Below are positions 46,707 to 57,892 of a stretch of 64,000 nt of DNA, one piece after another. The notes beneath the pieces were generated by a model that did not search any database, was not told where the DNA came from, and was given only the letters and a program-made list of their open reading frames with translations. Made by a program: the position numbers and the translations under genes. Origin of the DNA: Hyperoodon ampullatus (lineage: Eukaryota > Chordata > Mammalia > Artiodactyla > Ziphiidae); the NCBI GenBank assembly GCA_949752795.1, contig OX457075.1, forward strand, positions 5,818,001 to 5,882,000. The letters run 5' to 3'. How positions within the stretch are numbered: position 1 is the stretch's first letter; every line of letters starts with the position of its first letter.

Positions 46707-47999
46707 CTGGGTTTTTCTGATTCAAATTCCTTGCAGAAGAAGCCACAAAGCACACCATCAGTCTTTGAATCATCAGGAGGCACTATGAACATAAACTTTT
46801 CCTGTGTCTGAGCTTCAAAGATTTGTATTATCATCAAAGAAGTCCAAGGAACAAAAATCTGTCTAGCATCTCTCTAAAGTGCATATTTCCCAAAGTAAAC
46901 CCACTGGCTATTAAGATTTGACTGGAGATTTTGTCCAGAGATTGGGATGAACCCAAAAAAGACAATGTGAGGAATTCCTGAATTCTTTGCACGTGTGTCT
47001 AGTGTCCATGTTAACAAGGGAGCAACTTTGATCTAACAACCAGATAACCCAGGAAGTAATCTGAAATTCTTCTAAATATCTATACCATCCTCAGGGCAGA
47101 ACACAGGGGCACGTCTTTTATCTTGATTCACCTGAAAAAGAGCAGCCTGGGCTCTAGGCTGTATTGATCTCTTTAGCTTCCAATTTGTGAGCCTCAGACA
47201 AGGCAGGAAGTAGCTAAAGATGAACAAAGTAAGCAAACTTGTTTGCTGTATAAACTAGGGGTAAGTTGGAGGCTAACTGCAGGAATTCTGAACCCTTAGG
47301 TTGTGCTGTGTGGTTTCCATAACAACTAATGACAGAAAAAAGGCAAACAAGCGTGACTCATGTGAAATGTTTCTACTCAGTTCTTGGAGGCCAAATTTGG
47401 TCACTGGGGGACTTTGAAAGAATAGTCATCTCTGTCTTACTAATCACACGCAAAGGGCAAAGCATTCCTCCGTCACAAAGCCACCTCCATCAGCGGCGGA
47501 GGGGCCATGTTCATTCATCTGTGGAAACACTGGGGGTCCCTACTATTCACACATGGCTGTTCCCTCCAAAGACCCCACTGCCAAGGGGGGTCCCCTGGAT
47601 GCTACAGAGCATCAGACTCTTACTGCTTGATCATGTTGTACATGGTAACTGATTGGGGTCAGGACCACAGGGAATCGGACAGCGATTTTTAGGGTTGGGG
47701 TCAGCATTGCTGTGTGAGCCAACTTACTTCTACTGGATCGGGGTGGCAGTGATGTAAGGAAGAGAATGAGAGGATTTGTTCTAGATCTTCTTGAAAGACA
47801 GCCTGAGGCTCACAAACAACCAGTCTGCAAGTAACCTCCCTCCAGCCCTATCCTACACCTTCTCCAAGTCATCACAGAGGGGGCTGCCCCCCTGCCTTCA
47901 TGCCCTGTTGACCTTTTTGCTGTATCCCAGAGACTGTGCACACACCTCACTCTGACAGATTCTTTCCCCCTTCTGCATGTCTGGCCATTTCCATGATTT
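46707..47999. other. No recognised feature
   Basis: Unassigned sequence. Open frames up to 107 codons (47329-47652) have no domain. Confidence 0.5.
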
Positions 48000-49025
48000 C
48001 TATCTTCTCCGTGTCATTGATTAAGGCTCCCCTTAACGCTCATGGCCACCATATTTCCCTTACTCTCGATATCCTTTCTTGCCCCCTTATCCTATCTACT
48101 TTCCACACAGCAACCAGGCTGATTTCCGAAAACCATGGATCCACTTCACCATTCTTCTCTTTGTAACACTTCACTGACTTTGCATTGCTCTAAGAGTCAA
48201 GTCCAAATAGCATGAGCTCCAGACGCCAGGCTGCCTTCTCTTCCTCCAAGCCACCCAGCTACCTGTCTTGTCTCAAAACATTTGCCCATCCGGCCCTTCT
48301 TCCTTTTCCTCCCATTCTTCACCTGGCCGAGGCATCCTTTAGAGCTCACTTTGAAAGTCCTTTTCTCAGTAAGGACCAATACAGTAAGTCCCCTACATAC
48401 GAACAAGTTCTGTTCCAAGGGTGCATTCGTGAGTCCAATTTGTTCGTAAGTCCAACAAAGTTAGCCTAGGTACCCAACTAACACAATCGGCTATATAGTG
48501 CTGTACTGTAATAGGTTTATACTACTTTTCACACAAATAAACATAAAAAACAAACAAACACAAAAAATAAATAAAACATTTTTAATCTCACAGTACAGTA
48601 CCTTGAAAATTACTGTAGTCCAGTACAGCAGCTGGCACACAGGGGCTGGCATCGAGTGAACAGGCAGGAAGAGCTACGGACAGGAGGAGGGAGAGCAGGT
48701 GGGAGATGGTAGAGCTGAAGGGTCGTCAACAATAGGAGACGGAGGGCAAGCTGCCATTTCCCTCACGCCTGATATTGGTGGAACGCACGATCGCATCTTT
48801 GAAAGTCCGCAACTTGAAAGTTCGTATGTAGGGGACTTACTGTATAAACCAGGTGTTCTCTGACAATCTCCCACAAGACACCCTGTACTTCAGGCCCACT
48901 ACGATATTCTGAAACAATACATTTATTTACATTTGTGACTCATATTTGTTCTTGCAAACTCAGCTTCAAGGTGACAGGAATCTATGTTATGTCACTTTAT
49001 TCCCACACCTAACACAGCTGCATAC
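48000..49025 (+). mobile_element. L2 copy interrupted by a Tigger-like element
   Basis: GCAACCAGGCTGATTTCCGA, CATTGCTCTAAGAGTCAAGT CCAAATAGC and CATTTGCCCATCCGGCCC match L2 up to 48380. The L2-like TTCTCTGACAATCTCCCACA and CCCACACCTAACACAGCTG resume after the insertion. Confidence 0.65.
48382..48842. mobile_element. Tigger/mariner-class element, 461 bp
   Basis: The termini are a perfect 23-bp inverted repeat beginning CAGTAAGTCCCCTAC (48382-48404 and 48820-48842). The target-site duplication is TA (48380-48381 and 48843-48844), the signature of Tc1/mariner-pogo transposition. The interior has further short inverted words (GTTCGTAAGTCCAACAAAG) and no intact transposase, so it is a non-autonomous deletion derivative. 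It lies inside an L2, so it is younger than that copy. Confidence 0.88.
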
Positions 49026-49794
49026 CTATTATTACTGTGTAGGAACTACACACATGTCAGTTAAAGTGAATTTGATTAATCTCATTTAGCAGGGGAGGAG
49101 GAGGAAAGTGGTGTATTTATACTCCGAGGTACTGCTTATCCTCAGGTAGGGATGACAAAAGTATACCACGCAAAAGATGTGCCTTAACTCACGATATTTG
49201 GAATCCATTGAATTGGTAGTCTATTTAGGGAAGGTCCGTGATGCAAGTTCTTTGTCATCTCATGCACAGGCAAAACTGCCACGCTCGTTCTGGCCAACCT
49301 TGGCCTTGAATCATTTCCTGTCAGCTCTGGAGACGCCTCGAGTGCAGAACCAGACTGGCTTGGGAAGGATCTTTGTCTTTCTCAGGGTGGTTTGGCTCTG
49401 GGATGTCAGCCCTGCACTGCCGAGAGAACCTCCGTGATCCAAGTGCGTTTCTCAGGGAAGCCCTGGGATTTGGAATTGGTGAGTCATCTCCAGACTGACT
49501 AAAACACTGTGCCACAGAGAGGTCCTCTGAAAAATATTTTGCGCAAGGATAAACTGCCTCTTTTGTTCCCCTTAAAGCCATGGCAAAATTACAGGACAAA
49601 TTCATTCAGAAGGAATTGAATCATAATAAAAGATGACAATTAAAGTATTTGGAACCTGAAAGTTTGATTGCTTCTGTTCCAGTGTCTTCACATTTAAATT
49701 AGGATGAAGGGATTTGGAGCAGGAGGAATACAAATTATTGGGCAAGGATTCATCAGCTCATTAATTGAAGAACGAACCTCTGAAATAGGGGAAG
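49026..49794. other. No recognised feature
   Basis: Unassigned sequence. The overlapping frames at 49177-49605 (86-94 codons) have no domain. Confidence 0.5.
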
Positions 49795-49915
49795 TTTTCT
49801 CAATTCTTTGAATAAGGAAAATGAAGCTGAGAGGTGAAATGACTTGCCCAAAGTCACAGGACCAGTGAGTGACAAAACCAGGGCAAAAGCACAGAGAGAA
49901 GTCTCCGTCAGATCC
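49795..49915 (-). mobile_element. MIR fragment
   Basis: AAGGAAAATGAAGCTGAGAG GTGAAATGACTTGCCCAAAG TCACAGGACCAGTGAGTG is the reverse MIR core. Confidence 0.7.
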
Positions 49916-49999
49916 TCTTCTACTCTAAGTGTTCTCAGGGGAATCCAGGTTTCCATTTAACCAAAAAAAACCCCAAAACAAAACCAAAACAAAACAACA

Positions 50000-50220
50000 C
50001 AGCTTATTTACTCATCCTATATAATCAAAATGTTGAGAAATAACGTGGAAATGTTTTCCTTTCTAAATATTTAGTTAGAATAATTAAAGTGTGCTAGTCT
50101 GTTTATTGGATAATGGGTTTTAGTATAAGTCATTTGAAATGGACATTTTTATAACTCAAACGCAGCCGAACGTTGGCAATTTCAAATTGCATTTGTCTTT
50201 GAATGGTCTGTCTCTCCTGA
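50000..50220. promoter_or_regulatory. Candidate conserved non-coding element (weak)
   Basis: Repeat-free block with GTTAGAATAATTAAAGTGTG, TTATTGGATAATGGGTTTTA and GCCGAACGTTGGCAATTTCA. Composition alone suggests possible regulatory DNA. Confidence 0.15.
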
Positions 50221-50224
50221 CACC

Positions 50225-50315
50225 ACAATATTTCATCTCTATTTTTAGCACTTAGCATATTGCCAATTACACAGCAGAAATCCAGTAAATGTTTATTGAA
50301 AGAATGAGTCGAGTT
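50225..50315 (+). mobile_element. L2 3' terminus
   Basis: TTTTTAGCACTTAGCATATT GCC, then CCAGTAAATGTTTATTGAAA GAATGAG, fits the L2 end. Confidence 0.6.
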
Positions 50316-50419
50316 ATATTATCTAAGATACAGATATCCCAGCATATTACACTTTTTATACAAAGATATAGCATTTTAATAAAATAGAGGGTAGATTTCT
50401 AAAGGCATATTGGTGCAGA

Positions 50420-50625
50420 GGAATGTAGGAGGGCTTTGGAGTCAGGAAGATAAGTCAGATTTTCCCACCGGGGTCACTATATGAGACCTTGGGCAGGTGA
50501 CTTACCCACTCTGGTCCTGAGTTTTCTCATTTGTGAAACAGGAATGGCAGTAGATACCTGTACGGACAGCTATGAGGATGGAATGGGCCACTCTTACCCT
50601 AGGTACACAGCAAATGTTATTCCAG
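50420..50625 (+). mobile_element. MIR, nearly complete
   Basis: GGGCTTTGGAGTCAGGAAGA, GAGACCTTGGGCAGGTGACT TACC and CTCATTTGTGAAACAGGAAT GG follow MIR order. Confidence 0.75.
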
Positions 50626-50669
50626 ACTCATATCCCTACTCTTAAATTACCATTTAAAAAGTGAAAGCA

Positions 50670-51118
50670 TTATTTCATTCTTTTTTATGGCTGAGTAGTA
50701 TTCCATTATATATATGTACCACATCTTCTTTATCCATTCCTCTGTCGATGGATATTTAGGTTGCTTCCATGTCTTGGCTATTGTAAATAGTGCTACTATG
50801 AACATTGGGGTGCATGTATACTTTCAGATTATAGTTCTCTCCAGATATATGCCCAGGAGTGGGATTGTGTTGGAGGAATAAATCAGGAGCTTGGGATGAA
50901 CACAAACACACTACTATATATAAGACAGATAACCAACAAGGACCTACTGTACAGCACAAGGAACTCTACCCAATATTCTTTGATAAACTATATGAGAAAA
51001 GAATCTAAAAAAGAATAAATATATGTATATGTATAACTGCATCACATTGTTGTACACCTGAAACTAACACAATATTGTAAATAAACTATACTCCAATAAA
51101 ATTAAAATGTTAGAAAGC
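50670..51118 (+). mobile_element. L1 3' end with a 5' inversion (twin-primed)
   Basis: 50670 to about 50870 is the reverse complement of L1 ORF2 3' sequence (GGCTGAGTAGTATTCCATTA, GGTTGCTTCCATGTCTTGGC). From about 50871 the sequence is sense L1 3'UTR (GACAGATAACCAACAAGGAC, ACCTGAAACTAACACAATAT). The L1 segment between the two parts (about 250 bp in the consensus as I recall it) is missing. A short flanking repeat GTGAAAGCA (50661-50669 and 51119-51127) is the probable TSD. Confidence 0.85.
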
Positions 51119-51404
51119 GTGAAAGCAAAATATGACAATAAAAAAAGATTACCATATAAAAATAATAGTTACCACTTAATTTTTTAGAAGAAAACATGGA
51201 TTCCTAAAATGCTTATTGTTTGTAACATTGGCTTTAGCTAAGCCATAGTGACAAAGTACTTAATAGTCAATGGAAAATTTTGAGTTCTTAAAAAATCATT
51301 ATTTGAATAAAAATATGCATGGAAGCAATATTTCCCAAGTATCAATTATGTGAATACCTTAACATATAAATACAGCATAATAATGTGACCAAGTTGAAGA
51401 AAAT
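51119..51404. other. No recognised feature
   Basis: AT-rich unassigned sequence between two L1 3' ends. Confidence 0.5.
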
Positions 51405-51419
51405 AAAAATTCTAGTTGC

Positions 51420-51579
51420 AAGGATATATTGTATAGCACAGGAAATTATAGCGTTTATCTTATAATAATCTTTAATGAAAACTTTTAATACAATATGTAA
51501 AAATACTGAATCACTATGCTGTACACCTGAAACTAATATAACATTGGAAATCAACTATCTTTCAATTAAAAAAAAGAAA
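51420..51579 (+). mobile_element. Short L1 3' end with perfect TSD
   Basis: GAATCACTATGCTGTACACC TGAAACTAATATAAC and CAATTAAAAAAAAG are the L1 3' terminus, 160 bp long. The 15-bp TSD AAAAATTCTAGTTGC is perfect (51405-51419 and 51580-51594). Confidence 0.9.
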
Positions 51580-51594
51580 AAAAATTCTAGTTGC

Positions 51595-52564
51595 TTTCCT
51601 TTGTGGGAGAGGTATCTTTGTAATAAGAAGTTCTATTTTTATCCTGCGAGATGGTAAACTTCCTGTGTCCTAAGTTCATTACCACTGCTCTGCCCTGTGA
51701 AGATGATAATGGTCAGCAAAACAGAGCTATTTTGGTACCAAGTCAGGCTGCAAAATCTTCCTCATCAGCAAAACTGAAGGAGAGACAAGGAAAAAGCATT
51801 TATGTTTGCAATTAAGTGGGTCCCTTGATATTTAATAGTAAAAAAACAAAGCCTTTTGTTGATCTAAAACAATTTTGTATTTTAGGGGAAAGATAATTCA
51901 CATGGAAAAATGTCTTAGGCTTTGTTTTGCTGCTATGTATGAAGACACACTTAGTGAAAAAAAAGTATTACTTAATGTGTATTCACTACAGAGGAAGATT
52001 TTCAGATTATTTTTGGCCCTTCTTTTCTGGAGTGGAAATGCCCTGAATATTGTTTATTTGTTTGTTTTTACTTTATTTCAGAAACATGAAGATCTTAACG
52101 GAGCTTTACTTATTTCATTTTCTAGGGATTGACATTGTGATTATTCATGAAATTGAAATTTAATACCTTGTCTTTTCTTTTCTTTTTTTTTTTTAAGACA
52201 TCACTTGACCACTTTATTGTTTGGGAATGCTAAAACTGAAAGACATAAAAAGAAAAGCATTACAATGATTTGAAGAAAAACAGTAAAGGCAATGTTTTCA
52301 TTTTAGAAATTAATTTTTTAAATAGGGAATTTTTCTTCCGAATTTGTTTCATATTTTCAGAGCCTCTTCTGGGTGTTTGCCATTCTTAACCATTCCCTCA
52401 AACAGCAGTACACAAACTAAGGAATGTATGGAAGAGAGGACAATATGCATCTCTGTTCTGTGTATGACAATGCAAATGTATAACTCACTCCATGACCCTT
52501 CATAACCTCACACCCAAATTAACTTCACATTCTGACTATCAAAAGACCCCTTCAACCAATACTT
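51595..52564. other. No recognised feature
   Basis: Unassigned sequence with a T/C-rich stretch at 52170-52195. Confidence 0.5.
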
Positions 52565-52674
52565 TGCCTTTTCATTCATTGAGCATTCAACAGATATTTA
52601 TTGATTATTTACTACGTGCTAGGCCCAGGCCTAGACTCTGAGGACCCAGTGACCTACAAGAAAAAAAGTGTCTT

Positions 52675-53583
52675 AGAAGACATACAGATGACCATCTTTC
52701 ATGTATGAAAAGATGCTCAACATCACTAATTACTAGAGAAATGTGAGTCAAAACTACAATGAAGCACCACCTCACACTGGTCAGAATGGCCATCATTAAT
52801 AAGGCTACAAACAATAAATGCTGGAGAGGGTGTGGAGAAAAGGGAACCCCCTTGCACTGTTGGGGGGGATGTAAATTGGTGCAGCCACTATGGAGAACAG
52901 TATGGAGGGTACTTAAAAAACTAAAAATAGAGTCTCCATTTGATCCTGCAATCCCACTCCTAGGCATATATCCGGAGAAGACTATAATTCGAAAAGATAC
53001 ATGCAACCCAGTGTTCATTGCAGCGTTATTTACAATAGCCAAGACATGGAATCAGCATAACTATCCAACAGCAGATGAAATGATAAAGAAGATGTGGTAT
53101 ATATGCACAGTGGAATATAACTCAGCCATAAAAAAGAAGGAAATAATGCCATTTGCAGCAACATGGGTGGATCTAGAGATGATCATACTAAGTGAAGTAA
53201 GTCAGACAGAGAAAGACAAATATTATATATCACTTATATGTGGAATCTAAAAAAAATGATACAAATGAACTTATTTATAAGACAGAAATAGACTCATAGA
53301 CATAGAAAATCAATTTATGGTTATCAAAGGGGATAGCGTGAAGGAGGGGAAGGTAGATTAGGAGTGTGGGATGAACATATACACACTACTGTATATAAAA
53401 TAGATAAACAACAAGGACCTCTTGTATAGCACAGGGAACTCTACTCAATATCTTGTAATAACCTGTAATGGAAAAGAATCTGAAAAAGAATATATATGTT
53501 TGTGTATGTGTGTATAACTGAATCACTTTGCTGTGCCCTTCAAACTAATACAACATTGTAAATTAACTATACTTCAATTTTTT
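52675..53583 (+). mobile_element. Cetartiodactyl L1 3' end, 909 bp
   Basis: A 5'-truncated L1 beginning TAGAAGACATACAGATGACC, through the ORF2 C-terminus and the 3'UTR (AGATAAACAACAAGGACCTC, CACTTTGCTGTGCCCTTCAA AC) to the tail. TSD: AAAAAGTGTCTT (52663-52674) and AAAAAGTGCCTT (53584-53595). Confidence 0.92.
52759..53250 (+). pseudogene. L1 ORF2p C-terminal remnant, open frame
   Basis: This 163-codon frame ends at the natural ORF2 stop (LICGI) with no frameshift. It contains the cysteine-rich C-terminal segment [18 protein letters not shown], keeping the C-x3-C-x7-H-x4-C spacing, followed by [17 protein letters not shown]. The endonuclease and RT domains are absent because of 5' truncation, so it cannot act. 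The intact frame points to a fairly recent insertion relative to the L1M at 1.5-8.5 kb. Confidence 0.85.
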
Positions 53584-53625
53584 AAAAAGTGCCTTGCCTT
53601 CATTAATCTTATACGCTGGGTGACT

Positions 53626-54106
53626 GCTCCCACCCTGATAACTATAATCCATGTTTTATTCATGGTGACACAGTGCTAAAATGACCTGGTTCCTGTATGT
53701 ATTCCGATGTGGTCTACCTACATTGAGCAGGGTATACACACAAACATACACACACGTTTACTTCATACACAGCGTAAAATTTAAGTTCAATTCAAATTCA
53801 ACTGAGCAAATATTTATGAAGGCCCAATTCTGTAACATATACCATCGTGGAGTTTGGGTGCATTAGATCAAGTCTGGATAAATTAGACCAAGCCCTTCCC
53901 TTAAGGAGCTAACAACTGGGGGTCAATTGTCGGGGGGAAGACTTGGTGAGAAATACCTGCCAGGGAGTGTAGAAAAAAAAAAAAAACACTGACGCATAGC
54001 CCTAGATTTTAGGAGCTACCTGCATAGGGCAGACATTTGACTTAGCCCGTAAAAACATAGAGGATTTGAATAAATGGGGGAAAATGTTTTCAGGGAGGCC
54101 ACGGAA
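53626..54106. other. No gene; L2 fragment within
   Basis: 53798-53925 (GAGCAAATATTTATGAAGGC, CTTCCCTTAAGGAGCTAACA) reads as reverse L2. The rest is unassigned. Confidence 0.5.
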
Positions 54107-54240
54107 ATCTTGCTACTCTGAGTGGGGTCCACAGACCAGCAGCACTGGTGTCATCCGGAAGCTTTAGGTAAATCAGAATCTCAGGCCTCCTGCATTTTAA
54201 CAAGATTCCCAGGTAAGTTGTGGACCTGTTTGAAGACAGT
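54107..54240 (+). mobile_element. MER5A-like hAT fragment
   Basis: GAGTGGGGTCCACAGACCAG CAGCACTGGTGTCATC, AAATCAGAATCTCAGGCC and GCATTTTAACAAGATTCCCA GGT are MER5A words in order. Confidence 0.7.
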
Positions 54241-54999
54241 AACCTGGACCATTGAGGCTGAAGCCAGGAGTGTGTGAATGGCAGACCATTGGACAAAGAG
54301 TGAGAAAAGCTTGCAGTGGAATGAGGGGAGTACCTCAGTCAACCTGGAACATGAGCAAGTTCTAGTCAATTCCTATTTCCCAGGCAGGATTAACCCACTT
54401 TCTTTTCTGAGTTATTGCTATGGTGTGTATTTTTTTTTCCCTACTTACTGCCCTATGCTATCTGTATTTGTGTTCGCCTTCCTCCTGTCCTCCCCCAATT
54501 CCACCACTAATATTTAAAGCAGAAACCTATCCATCTTGGCATCTCCTGAACCAAATATTCAAGAAATGATTGGACTGAACTATCTAAGTTGTAACTTACT
54601 TAGAGTTCAGTATTGTAGCTGGCCAAAGTTGTCAATCACCTGTTTGTTTATTTATTCAATAATTATCTACTGAATGCCAGGCATTTTCTACCTTCCTTTT
54701 CTGGGGCCTGGACATTTTTAAGTTCCCTCTGCCTTTCAGCATCCCAAGTCCCTAAGTCTAACTTACTGCTCAGAACAAAGCATGTCATTACTGATTGCAT
54801 CATCAGCAACAAACACTGCACCTTCTCAATAGAAAATAAGGTTTCTGCTTCCAATGTCAAATAAAAGGTTGCCAGCAATTAATTGCAGGACATGCCAACG
54901 CCCTGGGGCATGGAGACAATGGCTAGCTGTGCTTAGTCTGAGTTAGAGGCTCACAAAAAGCTTCCTAAGAAATGAGATCTGATTCCAGAGGAGGAAGAC
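54241..54999. other. No gene; small L2 piece
   Basis: 54640-54690 (TTTATTCAATAATTATCTAC TGAATGCCAGGC) is a reverse L2 end. Otherwise unassigned. Confidence 0.5.
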
Positions 55000-55420
55000 A
55001 AGCATTTCCATAAGCAGTGATAAGGGTGAGGACATTCCAGGAAGACAGAATGAATGCAAGAGTAGCAAGAAAAATGTTTTATAACAAGTTGCTGGTAGTA
55101 ATTAATCTGGCCAATAATAGGTGCTGAATACATATTTTTTACTGAGTCCCTGTTAAGGGAATGAGGTAGATACGTTAAGAGATATAGAATCGTCAATTAT
55201 TTTGTATGTCAGGCTAAGGAGGTGGGACTTGATGCTGAGGGCAGTGGGTAGACTCTGAATGTTTAGAACAGGGAAGCTGTGTGTGGAGAGTGGCGTTTCA
55301 GAAAGCCAAGTCTAGCTATGATGTAAAGGACACCTTTAGGGGCAAGAGCTCAAGGTAATGAAGCCCATCAATAACAGCAATGCTCTAATAGTTGGTGACA
55401 GAGGCCCAGGTAAGGGTGAC
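55000..55420 (-). mobile_element. L2 fragment
   Basis: ACATTCCAGGAAGACAGAAT GAATG, AGGCTAAGGAGGTGGGACTT GATGC and AACAGGGAAGCTGTGTG are reverse L2-like, diverged. A MIR-like GGTGCTGAATACATATTTTT lies within. Confidence 0.45.
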
Positions 55421-55549
55421 TGTGGCACTGGGGGAAAATGACTGATTATAGAGGAATAGCACAGAAGAATAAGCCAATGCATCTCCAAGTCCTGTGGATG
55501 GCTCGTCTCAAATTATCTCTAAAATCTAACTACTTCTCTCCACCCTGCC

Positions 55550-55890
55550 TCTTATGTACTCTACTCTGAACAATGACAATAGTCACCTAAAAGATGTGTA
55601 CCGTTTCATGCTACTGCTACCCCCTGGCTCTTTCCACAGAACGCTGCCAGACTGACCTTTTGAGACCGCAAACCAGAATAGCGCCACTCTGCAGCATGAC
55701 ATTGGTCAATGTCTATTTCCATTGTAACACACAGCGCAGACTCTGTAACCCGGTCTCCAGTGACTCAGCCCTGCCTCTGTCTCTAACACATGCTGTTCCG
55801 TCCTCAAATCTTTGGGTTCCAGCAACGTCAGTTTGTTCTCATTTTCTCACACAAGCTGTGCTTTTCCCAACACAGAATCTTGCTATAAAT
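55550..55890 (+). mobile_element. Probable L2 fragment
   Basis: AACGCTGCCAGACTGACCTT, ACACAAGCTGTGCTTTTCCC and the pyrimidine-rich context follow L2 order weakly. Confidence 0.4.
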
Positions 55891-56106
55891 TAGTCACATT
55901 ATTTGAAACTCTCTTTTCTCCATCCTTTGTCAAAATGGCTTCTACTCCTGTACATCGTGGCTTGTATTACAAGCGAGTTTAGACCTGTAAAAGCAGCAAT
56001 ATTTTGAAAGTCCCTAAAAATCATCAGGAAATCGAATGAGGCTCACTTTTCAAGGAAGGGGAATATGCTAACGTTTTGTAAAAAAAAAAAATCATACCAC
56101 ATTTTT

Positions 56107-56550
56107 AACTTCTTTTTTTATTGTAGTAAAATCTACATAATATAAAATTTACCATTTTCACATTTTTAAGAGTACAGTTCAGTCGCATCAAGTATAGTCA
56201 CTTCAGTGAACAACCATCTTCACCATCCGTCTCCAAAGCTTTTTCATCTTTCCAAAATGAAACTCTGTACCCATACTTGTTACTTAGAAAATACATATAG
56301 TAGCCATCTTTTTTTTTTTTTTTTTTTTTTGCGATACACGGGCCTTTCACTGTTGTGGCCTCTCCCGTTGCGGAGCACAGGCTCCGGATGTGCAGGCCCA
56401 GCGACCATGGCTCACGGGCCCAGCCACTCCGCGGCATGTGAGATCTTCCCGGACCGGGGCACGAACCCGTGTCCCCTGCATCGGCAGGCGGACTCTCAAC
56501 CACTGTGCCACCAGGGAAGCCCCAGTAGCCATCTTAATAGGTGTGACGTT
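56107..56550 (-). mobile_element. L1M fragments flanking a SINE
   Basis: TTATTGTAGTAAAATCTACA TAATATAAAATTTACC and ACCATCTTCACCATCCGTCT CC (to about 56290) match the antisense of an old L1M 3'UTR. AGTAGCCATCTTAATAGGTG TGACG, straddling the SINE, matches antisense L1 ORF2. Confidence 0.6.
56311..56523 (-). mobile_element. Short-form SINE with perfect TSD
   Basis: T20 tail, GCGATACACGGGCCTTTCAC, ACCATGGCTCACGGGCCC and head complement. The 12-bp TSD AGTAGCCATCTT is perfect (56299-56310 and 56524-56535). Confidence 0.96.
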
Positions 56551-56867
56551 CACACTACATTTGATTATCCAGCTCTAAATTTAGGATTCAGAATGGCCAT
56601 GATCTCATTTAGTCCCAGTCCCTTATTATCAAGCAGGCTGAAGCCCAGCAGTTAAGTGACTCTCCCCATGGCACCCATCAGAATGGGAGTAGAACCAGGT
56701 CTCCTGATTCTGTGTTTCATGGAGCCTCTTGGACACTGAATACAAGAGTGGGGAATAAAAACTGTTAAGCTTCTGAGTAAGGAACACATCAGGGCTGAAA
56801 TCAAATCAAATGTGAGATCGAGGCAGAATTCTTACATTGTACTTCCCTACATTCTTATAAGTTTAGA

Positions 56868-57035
56868 GCCGCCTTGGGAAAGTTGATGAACCACCCCCCC
56901 CTTCAGAGCCTTAGTTTCCTCATCTATAAAATGGGGATGCTAAAACCTGCCTTACAAAAATACTGAAGAGATGACATGAAACTAGTCAGCATCCAATATA
57001 ATGCCTGACATTGTGTAGTCACTGAAAAATATTCA
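56868..57035 (+). mobile_element. MIR fragment
   Basis: GAGCCTTAGTTTCCTCATCT ATAAAATGGGGATGCTAAAA is the MIR core almost unchanged, followed by the 3' part TAATGCCTGACATTGTG. A C8 run precedes it. Confidence 0.8.
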
Positions 57036-57892
57036 TTTTCCCTCCATCAGCTAATATGTAGCCTAAGAGTGGGCACGTGTTAGATGCTCAACCAAGGCTT
57101 TTGCTTGTCTGACTTGCTTTCACAAGCAACAGGGTCTCAAGCTGCCTTCGGCTTAGTTTTATTCTGGTCATTTCTTTCCAGTTTCGGGTGGGTTCTAACA
57201 AAAGGTCAGAGGAACCACAGAAGCAGATGGCCTTCCGGAAGCGCGTGCCAAAGGGATTGGCTGTGTGTCTTAAGGGTGACGTCTCCACCCATCACGCAGC
57301 TCCGAGGCTCAAGGGCAGATCCCCAACATTGTGTGTGTCTCTTCCTGCACCCTCCCGGGTGCAGACTTCAAGTCTGACAAGGAAAATGTGCTGTGATCAT
57401 CACACGGGGAGTGAACAGCTGCTCCAAGGTGGAGACTATTGTCAAGGCCCTCTTGGTAACAAAAAGAGGAAAGGGCCTATCAAAGCATTTCCTGCCGGCA
57501 GGAGCCATGTGCTTCCATTAATTCTTTGCCCTCAGTAAGTCTGTCTTCCTCTGGCTAATGTCTCTCAATGTCCACTGTCCCAGAGAACAGAACAGGCATT
57601 TATAGCAGTTAATTTTACGCCCTTTCTAAACAGTGTGGTTTTCCAGGAGAGGAACGAGCTCAGATGTTCAGTGACATATGCTTATATATTTCATAAGGAG
57701 TAAGAGAGTATGGTTAAAGCAGTCAGGATTTTTCAAAATTCTGCTTACCCCCATCACCTGCTTTGGCACGGCCATGGGTCCATGGGGATGATTGTAAAGT
57801 CTCTGCCCTTTCTGCCCCATGAAGGCATTACAGAAAAACAGTAATGAATGTTCTCTGAGCATGATATTGGTAAAACTCACCCCTACGGAGGG
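57036..57892. other. No gene recognised
   Basis: Repeat-free. Frames of 97 and 116 codons at 57084-57538 overlap and carry no domain. A candidate element is listed separately. Confidence 0.45.
57180..57545. promoter_or_regulatory. Candidate conserved non-coding element
   Basis: GC-richer, repeat-free block with GAACCACAGAAGCAGATGG, GCGCGTGCCAAAGGGATTGG, GACTATTGTCAAGGCCCTCT, AAAGGGCCTATCAAAGC (TCF-like) and the 14-bp palindrome TCCTGCCGGCAGGA. Suggestive of an enhancer, unproven. Confidence 0.22.

Larger units (their letters stand above)
52565..53625 (-). mobile_element. L2 fragment split by an L1
   Basis: Reverse L2 3' end (CATTGAGCATTCAACAGATA TTTATTGATT, TACGTGCTAGGCCCAGGCC) runs to about 52674. 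After the L1 it resumes with GTGCCTTGCCTTCATTAATC TTATA (to about 53625), which continues the 'ccctgccctcatggagctta' stretch of L2. Confidence 0.65.

Noticed and set aside
46437..46811. 124-codon frame
   Set aside because: Partly antisense L1 3'UTR. No domain.
56206..56655. 149-codon open frame
   Set aside because: Runs through a SINE and its T tail. The peptide is SINE-encoded by chance.
57490..57503. 14-bp palindrome TCCTGCCGGCAGGA
   Set aside because: About four perfect 14-bp palindromes are expected by chance in this length.
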